DNA of 64,000 bases from Halalkalicoccus tibetensis (GTDB lineage Archaea; Halobacteriota; Halobacteria; Halobacteriales; Halalkalicoccaceae): the NCBI RefSeq assembly GCF_037996645.1, contig NZ_JBBMXV010000002.1, positions 186,001 through 250,000 on the forward strand, in the 5' to 3' direction. The position numbers and the translations under genes were made by a program. Shown here one piece after another: positions 41,622 to 49,478 of the stretch. Below the pieces are notes generated by a model. It did not search any database, was not told where the DNA came from, and worked only from the letters and a program-made list of their open reading frames with translations. How positions within the stretch are numbered: the stretch's first letter is position 1; every line of letters starts with the position of its first letter.

Positions 41622-42437
41622 GTGCTCGACTTCCTCGACACACCCGACCGATCGGCGAAGCCCCGCGAGGAGGGGATCACCCACGCGCTCGACGACGGCG
41701 TCGGGGTTGACGAGGTACGCGACCGCCTCGAGGTATGTGAGGAGTTCGTCGACATCGTGAAGCTGGGCTGGGGGACCGGCTACGTCGCCGACCGCCTCGA
41801 GGAGAAGATCGCCCTCTACCAGCGCCGCGACATCCCGGTCTACTTCGGCGGGACGTTGTTCGAGGTGACGATCCGCCAGGGCCGCTTCGACGCGATGGTC
41901 GAGGAGCTCTCGGAGCTCGGCGTCGAGCACGTCGAGGTCTCGACCGGCGTGATCGACCTCGAACACGAGGAGAAATGCGGCTACGTCGACCGGCTCTCCG
42001 AGGAGTTCACCGTGCTCTCGGAGGTCGGCCGGAAGGACGCCGACGAGGAGCTCACGCTCGAGGAGTGGGGCGGGCGCGCCGAGCGCGAGCGCGAGGCGGG
42101 CGCCTGGAAGGTCATCATGGAGGGCCGTGCCGGCGGCGACACCGGCGTCTACGGCGACGACGGCGACGTCAAGGCCGGCCTGATCGAGCACACCGCCGAG
42201 CGGCTCGGCGCCGACTCGATCGTCTTCGAGGCGCCCCAGACGGAACAGCAGGCCTGGTTCGTCGAGCGGTTCGGACCCGAGGTCAACCTCGGGAACGTCC
42301 GCCTGGACGACGTGATCCCCCTGGAGACGCTCAGGCGGGGGCTGCGCGGCGACACCGTCGAGACGTTCCACCCCGAGACCGGGGTCGACAGAACCGAGGC
42401 GACGACCGAACTCGCGGGGATCGAAACCGATGATTGA
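41622..42437 (+). CDS. comA: phosphosulfolactate synthase
   Basis: A 271-residue (2R)-phospho-3-sulfolactate synthase, which joins sulfite to phosphoenolpyruvate. This is the first step of coenzyme M synthesis in methanogens. The TIM-barrel protein shows KLGWGTG (near 47-53), VYFGGTLFEVT (near 73-83), VEVSTGVIDL (near 104-113), WKVIMEGRAGGDTGVYG (near 161-177) and VIFEAPQ-type (IVFEAP near 200). The N-terminal REEGITHALDDG is also family-typical. Starts at GTG 41622. Its end overlaps the VOC gene by eight bases. Its product in a haloarchaeon may be coenzyme M, sulfolactate or a relative. Confidence 0.9.
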   Translation: MLDFLDTPDRSAKPREEGITHALDDGVGVDEVRDRLEVCEEFVDIVKLGWGTGYVADRLEEKIALYQRRDIPVYFGGTLFEVTIRQGRFDAMVEELSELGVEHVEVSTGVIDLEHEEKCGYVDRLSEEFTVLSEVGRKDADEELTLEEWGGRAEREREAGAWKVIMEGRAGGDTGVYGDDGDVKAGLIEHTAERLGADSIVFEAPQTEQQAWFVERFGPEVNLGNVRLDDVIPLETLRRGLRGDTVETFHPETGVDRTEATTELAGIETDD

Positions 42438-42834
42438 GAACGACCACATCTTCCACCTGGCGATCCCGTCGCACGACCTCGAACGAGCCGAATCGTTCTA
42501 CATCGACGGGCTGAACGCTGAAACGGGCCGCAAGTACGACGACCGGCTGACGATGGACTTCTACGGCGACCAGATCGTCTGCCACAAGACGAGCGAGGAG
42601 GAGATCGACGACGACGTGACGATGTACCCGCGCCACTTCGGCGTGACCGTCACCGACGAGTCGGACTTCGAGGCGATCCTGGACAACGCCCGGACCCACG
42701 ACCTGCCGTTCTTCCAGGAGCCGATGATCCGCTTCGAGGGCGAGACCGACGAACACCGGACGTTCTTCCTCCAGGACCCCTCGAACAACCTGCTCGAGTT
42801 CAAGTGGTACAACGACCCGAGCCAGATGTACTGA
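42430..42834 (+). CDS. VOC (glyoxalase/dioxygenase fold) protein within the comA-comB operon
   Basis: A 134-residue vicinal-oxygen-chelate protein with paired beta-alpha-beta modules. The first module contains HIFHLAIPSHDLERAESFY (near 6-24), and the second contains HFGVTVTDESDFEAIL (near 58-73). The metal-ligand positions of this fold are plausibly H9 (FHLAIPS), H58 (RHFGVTV) and E123 in LEFKWYNDP. Such proteins act as isomerases, lyases or dioxygenases. Overlaps comA by eight bases and ends at TGATG of comB, so it is translated with both. Substrate unknown; context suggests a sulfonate intermediate. Confidence 0.85.
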   Translation: MIENDHIFHLAIPSHDLERAESFYIDGLNAETGRKYDDRLTMDFYGDQIVCHKTSEEEIDDDVTMYPRHFGVTVTDESDFEAILDNARTHDLPFFQEPMIRFEGETDEHRTFFLQDPSNNLLEFKWYNDPSQMY

Positions 42835-43535
42835 TGGAGGTCGAACGCTGCCCGCTTCCCGACGTCGAGTCGACCGTCGGGCCAGAGGACGCCGTCGTCG
42901 TCGTCGACGCGCTGCGCGCGAGCGCGACCGTCGCGACGCTGCTCGCGTGTGGCGCGAGCGGGGTGCGGCCGGTCGCGGACGGCAACGCGGCCGACGAGCC
43001 GCTCACGGCCGGCGAGCACCACGGCGAGCGCGTCGAGGGGTTCGACTTCGGCAACTCGCCGCTCGCGATCCGCGAGCGAAGCGAGGAGGTCGCGGGCCGC
43101 GACGTCGCGGTCCAGACGACGAACGGGACCAAGTGCGTGAACCGGGTCGACGGCGCGGGCCACGTGTTCATGGGCTCGACGGTCAACGAGTCGGCGCTGG
43201 CGCGGGCGGCCGTCGACCGGCTCCCCGAGGACACGCGAGTGTGGGTCGTCCCCGCCCGCCGGCGCGGCGAGTACGCCCCCGAGGACGACTACGCCGCGGC
43301 CCGGATCGAGCGCCGGTTCGCCGAGGAGCTCGGCCGCGAACCGCCCGAACTCGGCTTCGAGGCGGACCCCGAGGAGCTGTTCCTCGGGTCAGACACCGGC
43401 GAGTTCCTGATCGGGAAGGGGAGCCGGGACGACGTGGAACACTGTGCGAAACCGGACGTCTGCGGGGCGGTGCCGATGCTGCGCGACGGACTGTTCGTGG
43501 ACGCGACGCGATCGACGGAGACGATACAGCCATGA
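42834..43535 (+). CDS. comB: 2-phosphosulfolactate phosphatase
   Basis: A 233-residue ComB, which removes phosphate from 2-phosphosulfolactate to give sulfolactate, the second step of coenzyme M synthesis. Family signatures are VVVVDALRASATVATLLACGA (near 22-42; read as VDALRASAT plus LLACGA), FDFGNSP (near 69-75), TTNGTK (near 95-100) and the Asp-rich loop PEDDYAAARIERRF. Its ATG lies within the TGATG of the VOC stop. Its own TGA is in ATGA with a 26-codon frame. Confidence 0.9.
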   Translation: MEVERCPLPDVESTVGPEDAVVVVDALRASATVATLLACGASGVRPVADGNAADEPLTAGEHHGERVEGFDFGNSPLAIRERSEEVAGRDVAVQTTNGTKCVNRVDGAGHVFMGSTVNESALARAAVDRLPEDTRVWVVPARRRGEYAPEDDYAAARIERRFAEELGREPPELGFEADPEELFLGSDTGEFLIGKGSRDDVEHCAKPDVCGAVPMLRDGLFVDATRSTETIQP

Positions 43536-43612
43536 CCGACCGAAACGACACCACGACGGCGACGCATCGTTACCCGACCGACCGCACGGACCGCCCGGGG
43601 GCCGAACGATGA
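43532..43612 (+). CDS. 26-codon bridging ORF after comB
   Basis: A frame of 26 codons, rich in Thr, Asp and Arg, starts at ATG 43532 overlapping the comB stop (ATGA) and ends at TGA 43610-43612, overlapping the ATG of the next small gene (ATGA). Double overlap at both ends is what a translationally coupled tiny gene, or a ribosome-relay spacer, would show. Peptide too short for homology reasoning; could be chance. Confidence 0.3.
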   Translation: MTDRNDTTTATHRYPTDRTDRPGAER

Positions 43613-43767
43613 CCGAGGTCACCGGGGCGGAGGCCGACGACGCCGACCCGGAGCCCGAGGGCAAGAGCGAGGACGAGGACGGCGACTACCTCGACGACAT
43701 CGACGACGGGTCGGGCTGCACCGAGATCTGGGAGCAGCTCTCGGAGCGCCGCGAGAACGACGACTAG
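43609..43767 (+). CDS. small acidic haloarchaeal protein (DUF7556-like)
   Basis: A 52-residue very acidic protein with a conserved-looking C-terminal half YLDDIDDGSGCTEIWEQLSERR (parts: YLDDIDDGSGC, TEIWEQLSE), resembling a small haloarchaeal family (DUF7556, recalled). One cysteine is followed by an amphipathic helix. It is separated by 44 bases from riboflavin synthase and overlapped upstream by the 26-codon frame. Function unknown. Confidence 0.6.
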   Translation: MTEVTGAEADDADPEPEGKSEDEDGDYLDDIDDGSGCTEIWEQLSERRENDD

Positions 43768-43811
43768 GCGCGAGCCGGAACCCGTTTGCCGACCGAGCGG
43801 GTAGGCCCGGT

Positions 43812-44399
43812 ATGTTCACCGGGATCGTCGAGGCGACCGGCGAGGTCCTCGCGAGGACCGAGACCGACGACGGGCTCCGACTGCGGCTCGCCTGCCCGTT
43901 CGCGGGCGAGCTCGATGGCGGCCAGAGCGTGAGCGTCAACGGCGCCTGCCTGACCGTCGAGGAGCACAGTCAGGAGTGGTTCTCCGTCTTCCTCGCGAGC
44001 GAGACCGTCTCGCGGACCTACCTAGGCGAGCTCCGGGAGGACGAGCGGGTGAACCTCGAACGCGCGATGGCCGCCGACGGCCGGTTCGACGGCCACGTCG
44101 TCCAGGGTCACGTCGACGGCGTCGGCGAGGTCCGGGAGGTCGAGGAGGTCGGCGAGGACTGGCGCTTCGTTTTTTCGCTGCCCGACGACCTCACGAACTA
44201 CGTCGTCGAGAAGGGCTCCATCACCGTGGACGGCATCAGCCTCACCGTCGCGGACCTCTCGGAGGGGGAGTTCTCGGTCGCGATCATCCCGACGACCTAC
44301 GAGGAGACGACGCTGTCGGGAAAGGCGGTCGGCGACCCCGTTCACCTCGAAGCGGACGTGATCGCCAAATACGTCGAGCGGGTTAGCGCTCCGTATTGA
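43812..44399 (+). CDS. ribE: riboflavin synthase
   Basis: A 195-residue riboflavin synthase alpha-type with two lumazine-binding repeats. It begins with the MFTGIVE signature and the first SVNGACLTVE loop (near 37-46). The second repeat has GHVDGVGEV (near 98-106) and TVDGISLTVAD (near 138-148). It dismutates two 6,7-dimethyl-8-ribityllumazines to riboflavin. It may share the transcript of comA-VOC-comB, though a flavin link to that operon is not shown. Confidence 0.94.
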   Translation: MFTGIVEATGEVLARTETDDGLRLRLACPFAGELDGGQSVSVNGACLTVEEHSQEWFSVFLASETVSRTYLGELREDERVNLERAMAADGRFDGHVVQGHVDGVGEVREVEEVGEDWRFVFSLPDDLTNYVVEKGSITVDGISLTVADLSEGEFSVAIIPTTYEETTLSGKAVGDPVHLEADVIAKYVERVSAPY

Positions 44400-44468
44400 G
44401 TCGAGAGAGGATCGTACGTTCCCTTTTCGGCCACTACATTGAAGAAGCGAGTCGAATAGATTCCATAC

Positions 44469-44666
44469 ATGGACCGGGAAACGAAATGGGGGATCGGGTT
44501 CGTCGTCATCGGGCTCGGGGCGCTAATACTACTGAGTCTCGACGAATCGTTGCTCTCGCCGCCCGGCAGCGATGCCGTGAACCCCCGCCGGACGGACCGG
44601 ATCGGGGTCCTCGGTGCGCTTGCACTCACCGAACTGGGTGCGTATACGCTGGTGAGCAGTGACTGA
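44469..44666 (+). CDS. small two-helix membrane protein
   Basis: A 65-residue protein with hydrophobic helices at about residues 8-24 and 45-63 and a PPGSDAVNPRRTDR linker. It starts at ATG 44469 with MDRETKWGIG. It follows ribE after 69 bases. No function recognised. A stem in the linker DNA is not seen. Confidence 0.6.
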   Translation: MDRETKWGIGFVVIGLGALILLSLDESLLSPPGSDAVNPRRTDRIGVLGALALTELGAYTLVSSD

Positions 44667-44743
44667 CCGGTCTCTTCCTTCGAATCCCCGGACCGCGTCG
44701 CGACTCCGCAAGCCGCTCACGGCGGTCGTGAGGGCGGCCAGCG

Positions 44744-45793
44744 TCAGGGATCGAACTCCGTGAGCTCGGGCGTCAGGTCGCCCTCGTCCCCCCTGACCCC
44801 GGCCGCGTCGTAGGCCCGGCGGTAGCCCGCGAGCTTCCGGTAGAGGAAGTACGCGACGATCGCGTCGTAGACGACGATGAAGCCGATCAGCGCGACGGCG
44901 GGCGTGATCCAGGTCGCCGCGCCGACGAGCGCGCCGGGGACGACCCCCGAGAGGGTGTTGTACAGCGCGTGGAAGACGGCGGCGATCAACAACCCCTTGA
45001 CCACGATCGGACCGGCGTGTTCGCGGTTGAACTTCGCGAGACCCAGATAGAAGCCCGCGATCGCCGAGTAGAGCACGTGACCCGGCCCCGCGAGCGCGCG
45101 GACGGCGGCGGTGTCACCCGCCGCGCCGATCACTTCGGTGCCCGCGACGCCGGCTTCGAGCCCTTGAGTGATGTACAGCGCGTTCTCGATGGTCGCGAAG
45201 CCCAGCCCGGCGGCGGCGCCGTAGACCGCCCCGTCGATGACGGCGTCGAAGCGGACGTCGCGGTAGGCGTAGAGCCGTATCGCGAGCAGCTTGACGGTCT
45301 CCTCGACGGGGCCGACCACGAGGAAGAAAAAGAGCGAGAGCGCGACGAAGGTCGCGACCTCCGTGGCTCCGGGGGCGACCGCCTCGGTGACGGCGACGAT
45401 CGCGCCGAACGGGAGCATCCCGATGGAGTTGATCACCGCGGCGAACATCGCGAAGAGGATCGAGAGCAGGAACGTCGCGACGAGCAGCGACAGGGGCTCC
45501 CCGGTGGTGATGTCGATATACCAGACGTAGGCCGCGATGGCGAAGGCGGGCACCACCGAGAGGAGCACGAGCACCCCGACGAAGGGGTCGGCGACCGCCC
45601 CGAGCCCCCCGAGGACGAGCTGTGCGAGCAGGAAGAGCGCGGCGAGCAGGACGATCAACGCCTTCGCGCCCGCGACGCCGGCGCGATAGAGCCACGCCGA
45701 GAAGGCATCGACCGCCGACCGCTTCTCCCAGGTCGCGATGTCGTAGAGGTCCCGCGAGTCGCGCGACTCGCGGTCGACCGGATCTCGCTGCAT
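44744..45793 (-). CDS. PrsW family intramembrane metalloprotease
   Basis: A 349-residue integral membrane protease of the PrsW (M82/CPBP-like) family, with about eight or nine helices. Active-site motifs are GPVEETVKLL (EExxK, near 164-173), the ATIENALY motif (near 198-205), GHVLYS (near 234-239) and FHALYN (near 276-281), with Glu and His residues that should bind zinc. Bacterial PrsW cleaves anti-sigma factors; the archaeal target is unknown. A cytosolic N-terminus of about 40 residues precedes the first helix. Confidence 0.87.
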   Translation of the reverse strand: MQRDPVDRESRDSRDLYDIATWEKRSAVDAFSAWLYRAGVAGAKALIVLLAALFLLAQLVLGGLGAVADPFVGVLVLLSVVPAFAIAAYVWYIDITTGEPLSLLVATFLLSILFAMFAAVINSIGMLPFGAIVAVTEAVAPGATEVATFVALSLFFFLVVGPVEETVKLLAIRLYAYRDVRFDAVIDGAVYGAAAGLGFATIENALYITQGLEAGVAGTEVIGAAGDTAAVRALAGPGHVLYSAIAGFYLGLAKFNREHAGPIVVKGLLIAAVFHALYNTLSGVVPGALVGAATWITPAVALIGFIVVYDAIVAYFLYRKLAGYRRAYDAAGVRGDEGDLTPELTEFDP

Positions 45794-45911
45794 ACCACCC
45801 CTATAGGGCCGCCCCCTCTAATCCTTTGGACCCGGCTGACGGCCGATCCGAGGGTGGAGCGGCGATCGACGACTAGTCAGACTCAACAGACCCGAAGCCC
45901 AAGCCCCGCGC

Positions 45912-46286
45912 ATGCACTTCGACCAGCGGACCCAGCAGGCGCTTCGCGAGGCCGGGCTCGACCAGGACGCGATCATCGAGACCTCCGACCGCGTCGCCGA
46001 GCTCGTCGACGAGGACGCCGCCCAGTTGGAGGCGTTCTTCGACGAGCACGACATCGTCTACTCCGACATGGACCTCGCGCACGGCCGCGAGGAGTTCCCC
46101 GAGCACGCCGTCGAGTTCTGTGACCTGTTCACCCACGGCGCCGACATCCGGGGGTATCTGCGTTTCGACACCTGGGGCGTTCCCGTCGAGGGCGGGCGGG
46201 TGCTCGGCGAGGAGCTCGTCGAGCTCTCGCTGGGCCCGACCGTCGATTCCCGCGTGAAGTTCGCCGCCTCGCGCGACGCCCTATGA
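45912..46286 (+). CDS. conserved haloarchaeal protein coupled to FAU-1
   Basis: A 124-residue soluble protein of a conserved haloarchaeal family without known function. Segments include VYSDMDLAHGREEFPEHAVE (near 49-68; parts SDMDLAH and EFPEHAVE) and GYLRFDTWGVPVEGG (near 80-94). Probably alpha/beta. Its TGA overlaps the ATG of the FAU-1 gene (ATGA), implying coupled translation with an RNA-binding protein. Confidence 0.75.
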   Translation: MHFDQRTQQALREAGLDQDAIIETSDRVAELVDEDAAQLEAFFDEHDIVYSDMDLAHGREEFPEHAVEFCDLFTHGADIRGYLRFDTWGVPVEGGRVLGEELVELSLGPTVDSRVKFAASRDAL

Positions 46287-47635
46287 GGGTCGCGATCCGG
46301 GGGATCTACACGACGGCGCTCACCCGGCTGTTCGCGGAGGCGGGCCACGAGGTCGTCCAGGCGACCGACCCGATCCGCGAGCGATTCGACCCCGAGTTCG
46401 GGGACGGCCCCGCCGACCTCTCCTGTACGACGAGCCGCGACCGCCAGGGCGTCTCGCTGTCGGGCGACCCGGACGCGGTCGCGGAGGCGAACGAACTGCT
46501 CGGGGTCGGGCGGGACACCTTCCGGTTGGACGACCCGACCCCGCTCGGCTCGGTCCACGAGGGTCGCGTCGAGGGGACGCGCAGCGGCGGGGCGGTCGTC
46601 TCGCTGTCGGAGGGCAGGGGCTACCTGCCGTTCGACGACGCCGACGGCTACGTCGACGAGGGCGATTCCCTCCGGGTGCAGGTCGCCGAACCCGCCGCCC
46701 CCTGGAGCGACGACGATCCACGGCTCTCGACGGCGATCCGCGCGCGAACCCCCGGCGGGCTGGCGGCGCTGCGCGAGGGCGGGTCGGGGATCGACGCGCC
46801 CGACGAGGAGACGGCGGGGCTGGTCGACCTCCTCTCGGTCGAGACCCCCGAGGAGTGGGGGGTCTCGCTGGGCAGGCGGGCGCGTGAGGCGAGCCTCGCG
46901 GACCTCGAAGCGGGCCTCTCGCGGGCGGCGGAGCTCGCCGAGGAGTTCGAGGGAGGCGACACTGTCGAACCCTACGCGACCGCGTGGTGCTGGTTCGGCC
47001 GCGAGAGCCGGTTCTCGCTCGATGCCGAGCGCCGCGCGGTCACGACGACGATGGCGGGCCACCACCGGATCAAGGCCGGCTCGAGCCGCGCGAGCGACGC
47101 GGTGGACTTCGCGGAGGCGCTCTGCGAGCCCAAGGAGTTCCCGTTCGAGGCCGTCGCGGGCCAGTTCGGGCCCGAGGAGGGCGACGCGCTCGCGATCGAG
47201 CACGGCAAGCCCTCCGGGAAGGTGATCACGCTGGGCCGGGGCGAGGTGATCGAGTACGACCCCGAGGGCTCGATCACCCTGCGCCGCGAGATGACCGCGG
47301 GCGGGAGCTACGACGCGCTGGGAACCCCCCGCGAGTCGGGCGACGTCGCGATCACCACGCTGAAGGAGGGGCGCTGGTGGTATCCGACGGTCTATCGGGA
47401 CGACGAAGGGGCAACGAAGGGCACGTACGTCAACGTCTGTACGCCCGTCGAGCTGTTCCCCGAAAGCGCCCGGTACGTCGACCTCTATGTCGACGTGATC
47501 AAGGGGAGAGACGGGACCGTCGAACGGGTCGACGGCGAGGAACTGAGCGAGGCGGTCGCTGCCGGGCTCGTGAGCGAGGAGCTCGCGGGAAAGGCCCGGA
47601 GCGTCGCGGCGGCGATCGAGCGCGCGCTGGGGTAG
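46283..47635 (+). CDS. FAU-1-like RNA-binding protein / putative ribonuclease
   Basis: A 450-residue FAU-1 family protein. Residues about 82-135 form an S1-like strand set with GSVHEGRVEGTRSGGAVVSL, and the C-terminal half (about 250-430) is the DUF402/YgaC-like domain with AGHHRIKAGS (near 258), a KGTYVNVCTPVE (near 377) and a YVDLYVDVIKGRDGTVE (near 396) metal-coordinating segment. In thermophilic archaea FAU-1 binds AU-rich RNA and has RNase E/G-like action. Start overlaps the upstream stop by four bases. Confidence 0.88.
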   Translation: MRVAIRGIYTTALTRLFAEAGHEVVQATDPIRERFDPEFGDGPADLSCTTSRDRQGVSLSGDPDAVAEANELLGVGRDTFRLDDPTPLGSVHEGRVEGTRSGGAVVSLSEGRGYLPFDDADGYVDEGDSLRVQVAEPAAPWSDDDPRLSTAIRARTPGGLAALREGGSGIDAPDEETAGLVDLLSVETPEEWGVSLGRRAREASLADLEAGLSRAAELAEEFEGGDTVEPYATAWCWFGRESRFSLDAERRAVTTTMAGHHRIKAGSSRASDAVDFAEALCEPKEFPFEAVAGQFGPEEGDALAIEHGKPSGKVITLGRGEVIEYDPEGSITLRREMTAGGSYDALGTPRESGDVAITTLKEGRWWYPTVYRDDEGATKGTYVNVCTPVELFPESARYVDLYVDVIKGRDGTVERVDGEELSEAVAAGLVSEELAGKARSVAAAIERALG

Positions 47636-47645
47636 ATCCGAACGA

Positions 47646-48041
47646 TCAGGCGTCGGGGACGTCCGCGTCGGGGTCGTCCTCGACGTCGCGCTTCATCGAC
47701 TCGCGGCGGGATTTGGCGTCCCTTCCCGTCGCCTCGAGCAGGAAGCTGTTCTTGGCGTCGACCGCGTCGGCGGCGGCGTCGGCGTTGCCCTCGGCGATGA
47801 CCTCCTCGGCGGGGCGTTCCTCGAAGTGGACGCCGAGCTTGTCCTTCTTGCCGCTGTAGACGACCGTGCCGGCGACGATCCGCTCGAAGACCGGGTTGTC
47901 CGGCTCGTCGACCACATAGAGGTCGCTGCCGTTGTGTTCCTCGGTGTCGGTGATCGGGCCGAAGTACTCCTCGATGGTCCCCTCCATGTCGGGAATCCGC
48001 TCCTCGAGGTGCTCGCCGCGTCGCATCTTGTACTCGCGCAT
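47646..48041 (-). CDS. DUF5611 family protein
   Basis: A 131-residue acidic protein that matches the haloarchaeal DUF5611 family as remembered. Its N-terminus is MREYKMRRGEHLEERIPDM, followed by DLYVVDEPDNPVFERIVAGTVVYSGKKDKLGVHFEERP in parts (strand-rich, near 41-78; segments VVDEPDN and VYSGKKDKL). The C-terminus is an acidic tail. Function unknown. It converges on the FAU-1 gene with 10 bases between. Confidence 0.8.
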   Translation of the reverse strand: MREYKMRRGEHLEERIPDMEGTIEEYFGPITDTEEHNGSDLYVVDEPDNPVFERIVAGTVVYSGKKDKLGVHFEERPAEEVIAEGNADAAADAVDAKNSFLLEATGRDAKSRRESMKRDVEDDPDADVPDA

Positions 48042-48080
48042 TGGGACCCGTTCGACAGCGCCGGATTTACGGGTTTCGTC

Positions 48081-49013
48081 TCAGCGCTCGCCCTCGGCGA
48101 GGTAGCCCTTGTGACACTCCGGGCAGATGTCGCCCGCCCGCAGCGAGTCGCGCGCCTCGAGCCCCCGGGTCCCGCAGTTCGGACAGTACAGCGCCGCCGT
48201 GGCTTCGGACCCGGTCGGCCGGTCCGGCGCGGAGCTCGGGCCCGCGCTGACGAAGGTGGACTCCCCGTCGCCGGCGTCCTCCCCCTTCATGATCTCCGCG
48301 CCCTGGTTGGCCTGCGGGGTGAGCCCGCCGCCGAACTCGAGGTCCGTCCTGCCGTCGGGGGCCTCCGCGTCGAACCCCTCGTCCTCGCCCTCGACGCTCG
48401 GCCAGCCGGCCGAGGGCTCCTCGTGATCGCCCACGTCGGGCCACGCCCCCGGCTCGCGGTCCTCGCCTCCCTCGTCGTCCATGACCTCCGCGTCCTCGCT
48501 TGCGGGGTCGGGGTTGGTCCCGATCCCGGCTCCGCTCCCGTCGCGGGCCTCATGCTGGTGGTCGGCGGTCGAGGGAGCGTTCGTCGCCCGGGGGCGGGTG
48601 TCCTCGTCGGACCGGGTCCGACCGTCGTCGCCGGACGGGACCCACCCGTCCCCGTTCGACGGGGCCCGAGCGTTCCCACTCGACGTGGTTCGAACGTCTT
48701 CGGTCGAGCGGGCCCGGATCCCCGGCTCGCCCTCCCCGGAGCCGACGTTGGATCGGGGCTCGATCCCCGGGCCCGAGTCCCCGGGGGCGGCCGGTTCGGT
48801 CCCGGAGCGTGGCGGTCCGGGGGTGGTTTCGGTGGTCGCTCCCGAGAGCTGGGTGACCTCGGTGTTCTCGCTGATCGTCCGCGTCGCCCCACAGCGCGTA
48901 CAACGCTCGAGTTCGACGACGCTGATGACGACCTCGTTGCCCCGTTCCTCGCGGTCGCGCTCGATCTCGCTTTCCCCGTACTCGTGGCCGAGGAGCGAAC
49001 AGCGAAGGCTCAT
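48081..49013 (-). CDS. DUF7093-like zinc-finger protein with long disordered linker
   Basis: A 310-residue protein with a zinc knuckle at each end and a low-complexity centre. N-terminal CxxC sites are CSLLGH (C5) and CTRCGA (near 38-43), and the C-terminal zinc ribbon has CPNCGTRG (near 275-280) and CPECHKG (near 296-302). The 200-residue linker is Ser/Gly/Pro/Glu/Asp-rich with few hydrophobic residues. It resembles DUF7093-type haloarchaeal proteins. Roles in RNA or protein contact are possible but unproven. Confidence 0.75.
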   Translation of the reverse strand: MSLRCSLLGHEYGESEIERDREERGNEVVISVVELERCTRCGATRTISENTEVTQLSGATTETTPGPPRSGTEPAAPGDSGPGIEPRSNVGSGEGEPGIRARSTEDVRTTSSGNARAPSNGDGWVPSGDDGRTRSDEDTRPRATNAPSTADHQHEARDGSGAGIGTNPDPASEDAEVMDDEGGEDREPGAWPDVGDHEEPSAGWPSVEGEDEGFDAEAPDGRTDLEFGGGLTPQANQGAEIMKGEDAGDGESTFVSAGPSSAPDRPTGSEATAALYCPNCGTRGLEARDSLRAGDICPECHKGYLAEGER

Positions 49014-49097
49014 GGCAGTACCCTACCGTGACAACGCTAAAAGGGTACTGCTCCCGTCGACGACGGCCGCTTGTCGGGTCGGATCGGGTCGCCCCAC

Positions 49098-49106
49098 AGT
49101 ATAAAG
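49098..49106 (+). promoter_or_regulatory. TATA box of the DUF6432-like gene
   Basis: AGTATAAAG lies 24-32 bases before the ATG at 49130, consistent with a leaderless transcript. Confidence 0.55.
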
Positions 49107-49129
49107 CCCTGCCCGACGGATGAGGGGGT

Positions 49130-49423
49130 ATGGGGGCAACGCGGGCGTACCGGGGCCGCACGGACGACGAGACCGCCGTCCTCGACGCGCTGATCGAGCG
49201 ACCCGACCAGGGGATGACGGTCCTCGAGCTGCGCACCCGCGCCGACGTGACCATTGACGAGCTCGAGACCGCGCTCGGGGCGCTGAGCGACGACGGCCTG
49301 ATCGACGTCGAGAAGAACGGCGACCGGACCGTGATCAAGCCAGACGACTCGGTCGTTCCCGACCCCGACGAGGGGACGGAGCCGTCGATCGTCGACCGGG
49401 TCCGCGACAGGCTGCCGTTCTAA
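49130..49423 (+). CDS. DUF6432-like winged-helix protein
   Basis: A 97-residue protein with a predicted winged helix-turn-helix: DETAVLDALIERPDQGMTVLELR (near 12-34; parts DETAVLDAL and GMTVLEL), the recognition helix IDELETALGALSDDG (near 42-56) and the wing IDVEKNGDRTVIKP. An IVDRVRDRLPF helix ends it. It resembles the haloarchaeal DUF6432 family (recalled). It may be a transcription factor; targets unknown. Set 55 bases before the YgfZ/GcvT-like gene. Confidence 0.78.
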   Translation: MGATRAYRGRTDDETAVLDALIERPDQGMTVLELRTRADVTIDELETALGALSDDGLIDVEKNGDRTVIKPDDSVVPDPDEGTEPSIVDRVRDRLPF

Positions 49424-49478
49424 GCGGCACGCTTTACCGGCGCGATACCCGACGCCTAGATATGACACGGAGGTGCCG

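Noticed and set aside
41280-42449. N-terminal extension of the small membrane protein into a 466-codon minus-strand frame across comA
   Set aside because: Only the last 76 codons have membrane-protein character and a promoter; the rest is antisense to comA.
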